Shown here: positions 1-7,474 of the stretch, piece by piece
How positions within the stretch are numbered: position 1 is the first letter of the stretch
Layout: each line of letters begins with the position of its first letter
Assembly: GCA_030749275.1 (NCBI GenBank)
Contig: JASMKJ010000126.1
Span: 1 to 20,952 of the forward strand
Direction: 5' to 3'
Length of the DNA stretch: 20,952 nucleotides
Origin: Acidimicrobiales bacterium
Lineage (GTDB): Bacteria; Actinomycetota; Acidimicrobiia; Acidimicrobiales; Poriferisodalaceae
Translations under genes and position numbers: made by a program
The notes under the pieces: generated by a model
Database searches by the model: none
What the model was told of the DNA's origin: nothing
What the model saw: only the letters and a program-made list of their open reading frames with translations

Positions 1-127
1 TGGGGTTCCATTTCATCTTGTTAACACTTTTTTTCCACCACTTTATTTATTTAAACCTCTCTTTTTTTGGGTGGGGGGTTTATCCAACAACAACCCCCAC
101 CCCCCCCCGACGTATCTGTTGTGATCC
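1..127. other. Low-complexity left edge, probable contig-end artefact
   Basis: This stretch is made of homopolymer runs: two runs of seven T (around 28-34 and 62-68), a G-rich block at 69-78 and a run of nine C at 100-108. No coding sequence, convincing promoter or ribosome binding site is visible. It is quite unlike the rest of the window and looks like low-quality sequence at a contig end. An in-frame TGA at 122-124 sits just before the first gene. Confidence 0.6.
69..102. repeat. G/C-rich inverted repeat
   Basis: GGGTGGGGGGTT at 69-80 is followed after about 11 bases by AACCCCCACCC at 92-102, its reverse complement apart from one extra G. As RNA or single-stranded DNA it would form a strong hairpin. 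It could be a snap-back or amplification artefact at a contig end, or a real hairpin before the operon. The homopolymer-rich surroundings favour artefact. Confidence 0.45.
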
Positions 128-928
128 ATGACCGAAGAAGCAAAGATCGATATTCAGGGCTTGGGGATGAGTTTCTCGTCCTCCACCGGGACCTCCCCTG
201 TATTGCGAGATCTAGACCTCCACGTTGGTCACCATGAGTTCGTAAGTGTCCTGGGGCCTAGTGGCTGCGGTAAATCGACACTCTTCAACATTGTCGCTGG
301 CCTCATTGAACCAAGTGAAGGCAAGGTGGCACTTGACGGTCGATCCGATTCGAGTCGCGTCGGTAGATGTGGCTACATGATGCAGCGTGACCTCCTCATG
401 CCTTGGAAGACTGTCGCTGCCAACGTAGCCCTCGGTCGAATCGTGAAGGGAGCTCCCCGGACAGAGGCATTTGAGGCTGCTAAGAAGATTCTGGAGCGAT
501 ACGGCCTTGGAGAGTACGCCGACCACTATCCAAACCAACTCTCTGGCGGGATGCGTCAACGGGCTGCTCTTGCTCGCACCTTTCTGGCGGCAGAAGACAT
601 CTTGTTGCTAGATGAACCATTTGGGGCCCTCGATAACCTCACTCGACTAAGAATGCAATCTTGGCTTCTGGATGTCTGGCAAGACAGTGCGGTTTCGATT
701 TTTTTCATCACTCACGACGTAGACGAAGCCATTCGTCTCTCTGACCGTGTCTACGTTCTGACAGAACGACCGGCAACAGTTGCAGTGACACTCGAAGTAG
801 CAATCAAAAGACCCCGCCCCTACGAGGTCGTGCTTACCCCTGAGTTCGCGTCATATAAGAAAAACGCACTCGACTACCTTCACACGAGCACTGGGGCTCT
901 GTTTGGCTCGGAACGACCCGATGCCTGA
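128..928 (+). CDS. NitT/TauT-type ABC transporter ATP-binding protein
   Basis: This is the ATPase of an importer of the nitrate/sulfonate/taurine/pyrimidine-precursor class (SsuB/TauB-like). It would energise uptake of a small organic molecule at the cytoplasmic membrane. All nucleotide-binding motifs are seen: Walker A GPSGCGKST at residues 43-51, Q-loop Gln86, signature LSGGMRQR at 138-145, Walker B ILLLDEP at 158-164 and H-loop His196. The 266 residues are normal for the family. The ATG at 128 follows an in-frame stop at 122-124 and no good ribosome binding site is visible, perhaps because the upstream sequence is poor. It overlaps the permease gene by a few bases. The substrate cannot be read from the ATPase; the neighbouring amidohydrolases suggest a nitrogenous compound. 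Confidence 0.93.
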   Translation: MTEEAKIDIQGLGMSFSSSTGTSPVLRDLDLHVGHHEFVSVLGPSGCGKSTLFNIVAGLIEPSEGKVALDGRSDSSRVGRCGYMMQRDLLMPWKTVAANVALGRIVKGAPRTEAFEAAKKILERYGLGEYADHYPNQLSGGMRQRAALARTFLAAEDILLLDEPFGALDNLTRLRMQSWLLDVWQDSAVSIFFITHDVDEAIRLSDRVYVLTERPATVAVTLEVAIKRPRPYEVVLTPEFASYKKNALDYLHTSTGALFGSERPDA

Positions 929-1718
929 GATGGTCAAGAATTCTCGTATCAATAGTCTCTCTCGGATGATCTTGCCGCCACTCTTTTTCGGTATTTGTGT
1001 TGTTGCCTTTTGGGAACTCTGGACCATTGTCACCAATTCTGACCCCCGACTCTTTCCACCTCCATCCGCCGTTGCCGCCGCACTCATTAATGACCCCTAC
1101 CTGTATCTCCGCAATGCAAAAACCACCGCCATCGAGATGGTGCTCGGGTTCGGCGTTGGAGCAATCGTAGGTATCGCTCTAGGACTTCTAGTCACCTATT
1201 CCAAACCCCTACGACGTGCTGTCTATCCCTGGCTGGTCATAAGCCAAACCATCCCTATTCCAGCTGTTGCAGCTGTACTTGTCACATGGTTCGGCTTCTC
1301 AATCCTTCCGAAAGTAATAGTGGTGGCGCTAATCGCATTCTTCCCAATTTCGGTGTCAACAACAGACGGACTGGTTTCAGTTGATACCGAGATGATCCAG
1401 CTCATGCGAACGTTTGGAGCAAATAAGGTCCAGATCTTTCGAGAAGTCCGAATACCTCACGCTTTACCCCATGTCTTTACCGGTATGAAGGTGGCGGCAG
1501 CATTCAGTGTTCTTGGCGCGGTGTTTGGAGAATGGGTGGGAGCTCGAGGAGGGCTTGGTTATCTCCTGCTCATCAAGAACCGTGCTGTCAACACTGACGA
1601 TGTGTTTGCAATCATTGTCGTACTGGCAGCACTAGGAGTGATGTTCTTCGGCCTCATTTCCTTGATTGAACGACTAGTTGTGCCTTGGCACTTCGATAAC
1701 CGCATCGAGGACACCTAG
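921..1718 (+). CDS. NitT/TauT-type ABC transporter permease
   Basis: This is the membrane partner of the preceding ATPase (SsuC/TauC-like, BPD_transp_1 fold). About six hydrophobic segments are seen, beginning with the one near the N-terminus and ending with one near the C-terminus (around VFAIIVVLAALGVMFFGLI). The cytoplasmic coupling loop (EAA loop) is visible as LMRTFGANKVQIFREVRIP followed by a proline-containing helix. The length of 265 residues is typical. I chose ATG 921, which overlaps the ATPase gene by 8 bases; TTG 903 and ATG 930 are alternatives and no start has a strong ribosome binding site. The solute-binding protein that such importers need is absent from the window, so the ligand is unknown. 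Confidence 0.92.
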   Translation: MPEMVKNSRINSLSRMILPPLFFGICVVAFWELWTIVTNSDPRLFPPPSAVAAALINDPYLYLRNAKTTAIEMVLGFGVGAIVGIALGLLVTYSKPLRRAVYPWLVISQTIPIPAVAAVLVTWFGFSILPKVIVVALIAFFPISVSTTDGLVSVDTEMIQLMRTFGANKVQIFREVRIPHALPHVFTGMKVAAAFSVLGAVFGEWVGARGGLGYLLLIKNRAVNTDDVFAIIVVLAALGVMFFGLISLIERLVVPWHFDNRIEDT

Positions 1719-3118
1719 TGGTGTCCGAAGAGAACCCTAGTCCTCGGAACACTCTCGTAAGAGGTGCCTGGGTATTGACGATGGGCCCCGCGGGGGCTCT
1801 GCGCGACGCGGCTGTACATCTCAGGGATGGTGAAATAGTTGCGGTTGACTCCTACGATGAACTTTCCGCTGCCCTGCCGGACGTGCCAGTTGTAGGTGAT
1901 GGGACCGGCATGGTTCTGCCTGGCTTAGTGAACACCCACACCCATCTGTCAGAAGCATTTCTGGCGGGATTGGGATCTGAGCTACCACTCTTCACGTGGG
2001 GACAAGAGATCGTCACTCCTGCCGGACGCTACTTAACACGCGAGATGGCACGTGAAGGCAGCGTGCTCAAGGCCGCAGAACTTATCCGGAGCGGGGTTAC
2101 CTGCATAAATGACATGTTTGTGCATGGCAATCCAGATTCCTTTGCATCATTGGGAGTCGTGGACGGACTCGCTCTCACTGGGATGCGAGCCCTTGTGAGT
2201 TTTGGAGCAGAGGACACCGTAGGAGGCCTCTGTGATACCAAAGGACTGGCGGTATCACGAATTCTCGACGAACAAGAAGCACTATTTGAAGCGGCTAAGA
2301 GCAGCGATTTGCTGGGTTTCAGCTATGGAATCGGAACCATTCTTGGCCAGTCCGATGAACTCCTCGCAGCTGGCACTGCCCTATGCCACGACCGCGACTG
2401 GGGTATCCACACCCACCTAGCTGAAGTTAGCGAAGAACTATCAGAGGCCAGGAGGCGCTGGGGCCACCGAACGATTGACCATGCCGAGTCTCTCGGCATT
2501 CTCTCCTCAAAACTGCTAGCTGCTCATGTGATTTGGGTCACCGAATCCGACATCGACCTACTCGCTGAGCATTCTGTCTCGATCGCTCATAATCCAGTTG
2601 CCAACATGATCCTTGGTTCTGGAGTGTGTCCCGTAACTAAGCTTCGAAACACCGGTCTTGCAGTTGGTATAGGGACCGATGGTGCCGCTTCCAACGACTC
2701 ACAGAACATGTTGGAAGCAGTAAAAGCGGCTTCCCTGTTGCAGAAGGTTCACCACACAGATCCCGCAATCCTATCAGCTCAAGAAACACTCAAGATGGCC
2801 ACCATCGAGGGTGCCCGTGCGCTCGGCTTGCATGATGACATCGGAAGCCTTGAAGTAGGCAAACGGGCTGACGTAATTCTCGCTGGAGGCACCGTGGAAC
2901 TGGCAGTGATTCATGACCCCTATCAGCAATTCGTCTACTGCACTAGCCCGCGCTCCATTAGTGATGTCTGGATTGACGGACACCAAGTCCTCAAGGCATC
3001 CGAACTTGCAGCTATTGACGAAGACAGGCAGATCGAACGGTGTCGTCCTCTTGCCGAATCACTGACCCGGGATTCTGGCCTGGCTCAACGAGGATGGTCA
3101 TGCCTGATCATGACGTAG
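1718..3118 (+). CDS. TrzA/SAH-deaminase-family amidohydrolase
   Basis: This is a cytoplasmic metal-dependent hydrolase of the amidohydrolase superfamily, in the subgroup with S-adenosylhomocysteine/methylthioadenosine deaminase, TrzA and AtzA. Members remove an amino, alkylamino or chloro group from purines, triazines or related rings. The active site is complete: His74 and His76 (NTHTH), His233 and Glu236 (HTHLAE), His270, and Asp321 in GTDGAASND. AHNPVANMILGSG matches the subgroup signature. The 466 residues fit the family. The GTG start at 1718 shares a base with the permease stop (TAGTG), and GAGG at 1707-1710 is a suitable ribosome binding site. Its place directly after the transporter suggests it acts early on the imported compound, perhaps as a deaminase. 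The true substrate is not predictable from sequence. Confidence 0.87.
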   Translation: MVSEENPSPRNTLVRGAWVLTMGPAGALRDAAVHLRDGEIVAVDSYDELSAALPDVPVVGDGTGMVLPGLVNTHTHLSEAFLAGLGSELPLFTWGQEIVTPAGRYLTREMAREGSVLKAAELIRSGVTCINDMFVHGNPDSFASLGVVDGLALTGMRALVSFGAEDTVGGLCDTKGLAVSRILDEQEALFEAAKSSDLLGFSYGIGTILGQSDELLAAGTALCHDRDWGIHTHLAEVSEELSEARRRWGHRTIDHAESLGILSSKLLAAHVIWVTESDIDLLAEHSVSIAHNPVANMILGSGVCPVTKLRNTGLAVGIGTDGAASNDSQNMLEAVKAASLLQKVHHTDPAILSAQETLKMATIEGARALGLHDDIGSLEVGKRADVILAGGTVELAVIHDPYQQFVYCTSPRSISDVWIDGHQVLKASELAAIDEDRQIERCRPLAESLTRDSGLAQRGWSCLIMT

Positions 3119-4698
3119 TTGTAATAGGCGCTGGCCACAACGGACTTGTATCGGCAGTAACTTTGGCTCAGAGTGGCCTTGACGTTCTCGTACTCGAAAC
3201 AGCAAATGACCCTGGTGGCTGTATCTGGACCGAGACTCTTGAGACCGGACACCGTTTGGAGCACGGAGCTATCGACCACTCGATGATCCTCAACATCGCC
3301 AGGGAACTTCGGCTCGAAGACTTTGGACTTGAATACGTTTCGCGTGAGGTGATGTTTGGTGCCGGCTTCGCAGATGGTCAGTCTCTGGTATTTCATCAGG
3401 ACCTTGACGAAACCATTGAATCGCTGAGCCAATGCGCACCAACCGATACCAGCAATTACCGCATGTTGGCAGAAGTCGGCTCTGCCCTATTGAGCATGGT
3501 AGATTCATTTGCCGAACCTCCTCACTTTTCCGATCTTGCGCAAATGGCGGCAGCTCTGCCGAGCAACATCGATCTGGTTCGGCTCCTGGTCTCCTCAAGT
3601 GAGGCAGTGACAGAACGCCACCTAGAAAATAGGTGTCTTCGTAGCGCAATCACCATGTATGGGTCGCACAATCAGTTGCCGCCCTACCTGCCCGGAACAG
3701 GACTATTCGCCCTTCTGCTGGCCGCATCCCATGGCGGTGAGACAGCCCGCCCTGTTGGCGGCTCTGCCATGTTAATCAAGGCTCTGGTAGGTGCACTCGA
3801 ATCCGCCGGTGGCGAGCTTCGCACAGGTTCGCCCGTAACTCGTATTACCGAATCAGGTGAGTGCGCGACGGTCACGATCGCCAACTGTGAAGAACTCTCT
3901 TCTAGATATGTCATTTCAACAGTGGACTTGCGTCGAACGGTGGCTCTACTGGATTCGCCACCTGACCACCTCTGTCAAGCGGCAAACAACTTGAGTTCTG
4001 GGCGATTCAATGTTGGGGAACTAAAGGTTGACCTTGCTCTATCCTCGCCGAGTTCCATCGGATTTGGATCCGACGCTGATTCTGCACTATGGATGCTCCA
4101 AGAACGGACTGGCTCGCTTGCCCGATCATTCGCAGAAATCCACCTCGGAGAATTGCCTACTAGCCCCGCGATGATGTGGGCATCGCCATCAGCGACCGAC
4201 CACACCGCTTCTCCCGTAGGACAAGGGACGGTCTGGCTATCCGCCTTTGTCCCCGCCAAACCCAGTGAAGGCACCTGGGACAAAGCATTCACAGACCAGG
4301 CCACCAACTGGCTACTTGATGGCTTCGCCCAAATCACCGGCCATGACCTTCGCTCAAACACTCTTTCTGTTCATACCACGACACCACTTGACTGGGAGCA
4401 GCGGACAGGCAACCCTGCTGGCAACCCCAACCATGTTGATCTCACGATCGATCAATTGTTTTCTTGGCGCCCGCCAACAGGGCTCAACCACCGCACGGGC
4501 CTTCGATGGCTATACCTGTCCGGTGCAGGCACCCACCCCGGAGGTGGTCTCAGCGGCCTTCCCGGCCGTAACGCCGCGACAGCTCTGCTAGATGACCTTT
4601 CAGGGGGACACACCTCTCTATTGAACCGATTTGTCAATGGGTCTAGAGACATCTTTCGCAGTATTCGCTTGTTCCGAGCTCTAAGGAACTTCCAGTGA
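3100..4698 (+). CDS. PYROXD2/phytoene-desaturase-like FAD oxidoreductase
   Basis: This is a flavoprotein of the COG1233 phytoene-dehydrogenase-like superfamily. The N-terminal FAD-binding Rossmann motif (VVVIGAGHNG, with Glu33 at the end of the second strand and a following GG) is clear. The C-terminal FAD-binding block SGAGTHPGGGLSGLPGRNAA is very close to the PYROXD2-type consensus. The 532 residues are normal. The ORF is open from 3040, but the domain begins only at about 3100. ATG 3100 has CGAGG about 6 bases before it and overlaps the amidohydrolase gene by 19 bases; ATG 3094 is possible. It probably performs a dehydrogenation or an amine/C-C oxidation on a pathway intermediate. No carotenoid genes are nearby, so carotenoid synthesis is unlikely. 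Confidence 0.87.
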   Translation: MPDHDVVVIGAGHNGLVSAVTLAQSGLDVLVLETANDPGGCIWTETLETGHRLEHGAIDHSMILNIARELRLEDFGLEYVSREVMFGAGFADGQSLVFHQDLDETIESLSQCAPTDTSNYRMLAEVGSALLSMVDSFAEPPHFSDLAQMAAALPSNIDLVRLLVSSSEAVTERHLENRCLRSAITMYGSHNQLPPYLPGTGLFALLLAASHGGETARPVGGSAMLIKALVGALESAGGELRTGSPVTRITESGECATVTIANCEELSSRYVISTVDLRRTVALLDSPPDHLCQAANNLSSGRFNVGELKVDLALSSPSSIGFGSDADSALWMLQERTGSLARSFAEIHLGELPTSPAMMWASPSATDHTASPVGQGTVWLSAFVPAKPSEGTWDKAFTDQATNWLLDGFAQITGHDLRSNTLSVHTTTPLDWEQRTGNPAGNPNHVDLTIDQLFSWRPPTGLNHRTGLRWLYLSGAGTHPGGGLSGLPGRNAATALLDDLSGGHTSLLNRFVNGSRDIFRSIRLFRALRNFQ

Positions 4699-5681
4699 AC
4701 ACGATTTCCTCACCATTGGATCTCATTCAACTCTTGGTGGGCTATCAGCCCGCCGCAACAATAAGCACTGCCAGCCGACTAGGACTTTTTGATGCCTTAA
4801 CAGACCAGCCTCAACCTGCATCTGAAATCGCAAGATGTCTTGCTGTCGATGACTCAAATCTTGGAGCTCTTCTCAGGGCACTGGCCCAACTCGGCCTAGT
4901 CTCGCATTCAGACGGAGAATTTGCCGCCACCCCGTTTTCCGCTAACTATCTCCAAAACAACTCCGACCTAGACATGATCATTAGGAAGGAGGCTTTCTTT
5001 TCCACTGCCTGGTCAAGGCTCGACGAAGTCGTTCGGTCTGGTCACCCAATCCTTCCCCCATGGAAAGAACGCCTCCACGCCAGATCCAGTCAAGCCACGG
5101 AGTTCCTCTATGCCCTTGACGCTCTAGCTCGCCTCACTGGACCACCACTAGCAGAGTTGCCTGAACTCACTCGTGGTCGGATTCTCGACGTTGGCGGCGG
5201 TCTAGGAACATATTCCCGGGCTCTCGCAGAGGCAGGCAGCACAACGGTGCTGGTCGACTTGCCCGATGTCATAGAACTTGCACGAGATCACCTCGCGGAT
5301 CTACCTGCCGGCTCCGTCGAATTCGTGGCAGCCGACATCTTTTCTGAATCAGCTTGTGGAATTGAGATTGAATCTGTGGATGCCGCCCTCGTATCTCACA
5401 TGCTTCATGACTATCCAAAGGAAACTGGAGTCGAGTTGCTTCGATCGGCAAACAGAGCTATCAGGCCCGGAGGCTTCGTAGTAGTAAACGACTTCGCTAA
5501 CGACACGGGCCCAGCTGCGTTTGGCGGATTGTTCGATCTGATGATGCGCGTGGAAACCGGAGGTGCTGCCCACAGCCTCGCAACCCTGGGAGAGATGCTA
5601 TTGACAAGTGGTTTTTGCGATGTCCGCAGAGTTGCCTTTCCTGATCCGATCACAGTCTTGATCGCGACAAAGGATTCCTAA
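4695..5681 (+). CDS. SAM-dependent O-methyltransferase
   Basis: This is a class I S-adenosylmethionine methyltransferase of the plant-COMT/hydroxyneurosporene/antibiotic O-methyltransferase group. An N-terminal winged-helix dimerisation domain (about residues 10-80) precedes the catalytic domain. SAM motif I is ILDVGGGLGTYS at 163-174, the acidic residue of motif II is in LVDLP, and SHMLHDYP carries the His238-Asp239 pair usual for the catalytic region. The 328 residues match the family. The GTG start at 4695 overlaps the previous stop as GTGA, with AAGGA at 4683-4687. A methyltransferase is unexpected in a purely degradative operon. It may modify a hydroxyl on an intermediate, or the operon may make a small metabolite. 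The acceptor is unknown. Confidence 0.88.
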   Translation: MNTISSPLDLIQLLVGYQPAATISTASRLGLFDALTDQPQPASEIARCLAVDDSNLGALLRALAQLGLVSHSDGEFAATPFSANYLQNNSDLDMIIRKEAFFSTAWSRLDEVVRSGHPILPPWKERLHARSSQATEFLYALDALARLTGPPLAELPELTRGRILDVGGGLGTYSRALAEAGSTTVLVDLPDVIELARDHLADLPAGSVEFVAADIFSESACGIEIESVDAALVSHMLHDYPKETGVELLRSANRAIRPGGFVVVNDFANDTGPAAFGGLFDLMMRVETGGAAHSLATLGEMLLTSGFCDVRRVAFPDPITVLIATKDS

Positions 5682-5695
5682 ACAGATCCCAAGAC

Positions 5696-5701
5696 AAAGG
5701 A
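5696..5701 (+). promoter_or_regulatory. Ribosome binding site that decides the ThDP enzyme start
   Basis: AAAGGA lies 8 bases before ATG 5710 but only 2 bases before the in-frame GTG 5704. Spacing therefore supports ATG 5710 as the start. Confidence 0.6.
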
Positions 5702-5709
5702 CAGTGTCA

Positions 5710-7461
5710 ATGAACGAAAAGACAGGTGGCGAGATTGTCGCTGACTACCTCATCGCTGAAGGGGTCCCATATGTGTGCGGAATCCCTGGCCACGGAGATA
5801 TGGCCCTTTTCGATGCTCTAAAGGATCGAACGGACCAACTCGCTTTACTTAAGCCGCGCCATGAACAATCAGCCGCTCATATCGCTGATGCCTACTATCG
5901 AGCATCTGGGGCCCCCCTTGCGACCGTGACCTCAATCGGGCCGGGATCAATCAATACCATTGTCGGCTTGGCAACTTCGTATGTCGACTCAATACCCGTG
6001 GTTGCCATCACTGGTGGACCCCAGACATACATGTACGGGCGCGGAGTGCTCCAAGAAGTCGAGCGCCAAGCCGATAGCGACTTTTCCTCATTGATGCGAC
6101 CAGTTGTAAAGCGGAGTTTCATTGCCCACCAACCGGACATGGTCGCCTCGGTAATGTCTCGTGCATTCAACCACGCCATGACAGGCAGACCAGGCCCTGT
6201 CCACATTGAGTTGCCGATGGACGTACAAGCTCAGCTAACCGATTCTGTCGTTCCAGACCCAAGCAAACATCGACCGAAGGGAAGGATAAGTCCGGATAGC
6301 GCCAACATTGACGAAGCAGCCAAACTGCTTCTCACGGCGCGACGACCGGTGATTCTCGCCGGTGGTGGCTGCGTGCACGCTGAAGCAGCCACTGAGCTGA
6401 AGCAGCTCGCAGAGTATCTAGGGGCACCGGTCGTGGTAACGATGACCGCAAAAGGTATTTTTCCAGAAGATCATCCGCTATCTGCCGAACACACAGGCGC
6501 CAACGGGACTAGGTGCGGCAATACTCTCACCAAGACTGCCGACGTTCTCCTTGCAGTCGGAACCCGGTTTGCCGAGCAGACCTGTTCTTCGTATGTGCCA
6601 GGAGAATCATTTGATATCCCAAAAACGAAACTCATTCATTTCGACATCGATCCCACTGAAATTGGCAAGAACTACCCAACTGAGATCGGTGCGGTCTGTG
6701 ACGCCAAGACTGGCTTGTCCGACCTTCTCGCTTCTGTCTCAGACTTAGGTCAAGGAAAGGTCGACCGTGCTGACTACAAGTCGGAAATTTCCACCCTCAG
6801 GAACGCCTGGCGTAGCGAACTAAAGGAGCGCTGGAACCCTGGCGTACTCTCCATGAGTCGCTTGCTCCACATGATTCGCGACATTGCTCCTCGTGAAACT
6901 GTGGCAATAGCCTCTGCTGGACACCCTCAGATACAAGCCTTTCAAGAGTTCTTGTCCTTTGAACCGAGAACAATGCTCTCACCAGGTGGGTTCTCCACCA
7001 TGGGGTACACCTTGCCTGCAGCCATTGGAGCCAAGCTTGCACAACCAGATAGACCAGTTGTTGGACTAGCCGGCGATGGTGACCTGATGCAAACAGTCCA
7101 GGAACTTCACCTCGCTGCCGAACTAGGTATCGACATCGTAATCGCCTGCCTAAATAATTCCGGATGGCTATCAATCCGTGACTTCCAAAGAGGCATGTTT
7201 GGTGAAGACCGATCTGTAGCAGTTGAGTTCACCGACCACCTTGGCAACCCCAACCCAGTTGATTTCGCAGCTGTAGCGAGGGCTATGGGATGCGAAGCCG
7301 AACAGGTCAATTCGATTGAAGACGTCAATCCAGCAATGGGAAGAGCTCTTTCAAGTGGTGGCCCGTACCTAGTCGACTTCCGCCTAGGCCGAGAGCCAGC
7401 TGACACTGAGGGTATCAATGCCGGTTACTGGGATCTTCCCAAGCCCGCATACTTGCCATAG
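5710..7461 (+). CDS. Thiamine-diphosphate enzyme, acetolactate-synthase-like
   Basis: This is a three-domain ThDP-dependent enzyme of the acetolactate synthase/sulfoacetaldehyde acetyltransferase/IolD superfamily; these join, split or decarboxylate 2-keto compounds. The PYR domain carries the activating Glu52 in RHEQSAAH. The ThDP/Mg motif in the C-terminal domain runs from GDG (455-457) to NN (482-483). The 583 residues fit, though IolD proteins are usually somewhat longer. A dedicated acetolactate synthase would be expected beside a small regulatory subunit; none is present, so a catabolic or specialised role is more likely. An IolE-like TIM barrel and an IolG-like dehydrogenase follow two genes later, which recalls inositol operons, but family membership alone does not prove that pathway. 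Confidence 0.87.
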   Translation: MNEKTGGEIVADYLIAEGVPYVCGIPGHGDMALFDALKDRTDQLALLKPRHEQSAAHIADAYYRASGAPLATVTSIGPGSINTIVGLATSYVDSIPVVAITGGPQTYMYGRGVLQEVERQADSDFSSLMRPVVKRSFIAHQPDMVASVMSRAFNHAMTGRPGPVHIELPMDVQAQLTDSVVPDPSKHRPKGRISPDSANIDEAAKLLLTARRPVILAGGGCVHAEAATELKQLAEYLGAPVVVTMTAKGIFPEDHPLSAEHTGANGTRCGNTLTKTADVLLAVGTRFAEQTCSSYVPGESFDIPKTKLIHFDIDPTEIGKNYPTEIGAVCDAKTGLSDLLASVSDLGQGKVDRADYKSEISTLRNAWRSELKERWNPGVLSMSRLLHMIRDIAPRETVAIASAGHPQIQAFQEFLSFEPRTMLSPGGFSTMGYTLPAAIGAKLAQPDRPVVGLAGDGDLMQTVQELHLAAELGIDIVIACLNNSGWLSIRDFQRGMFGEDRSVAVEFTDHLGNPNPVDFAAVARAMGCEAEQVNSIEDVNPAMGRALSSGGPYLVDFRLGREPADTEGINAGYWDLPKPAYLP

Positions 7462-7465
7462 GAGG
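7460..7465 (+). promoter_or_regulatory. Strong ribosome binding site for the first aminotransferase
   Basis: AGGAGG overlaps the stop of the ThDP enzyme gene and lies 9 bases before ATG 7475. This near-consensus site sets the start there and not at the open in-frame codon at 7418. Confidence 0.75.
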
Positions 7466-7474
7466 TTACGAACC

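Noticed and set aside
3085..3649. Antisense open frames of 115 and 119 codons under the FAD oxidoreductase gene
   Set aside because: The plus-strand frame carries clear FAD-binding motifs; the antisense products resemble no family and overlap each other.
3100..4698. Carotenoid pathway (crtI) assignment for the FAD oxidoreductase
   Set aside because: No phytoene synthase or other crt genes; the C-terminal block fits the PYROXD2-type branch better.
5710..7461. Calling the ThDP enzyme a biosynthetic acetolactate synthase (ilvB)
   Set aside because: No small subunit, no ilvC or other branched-chain genes nearby; only family-level assignment is justified.
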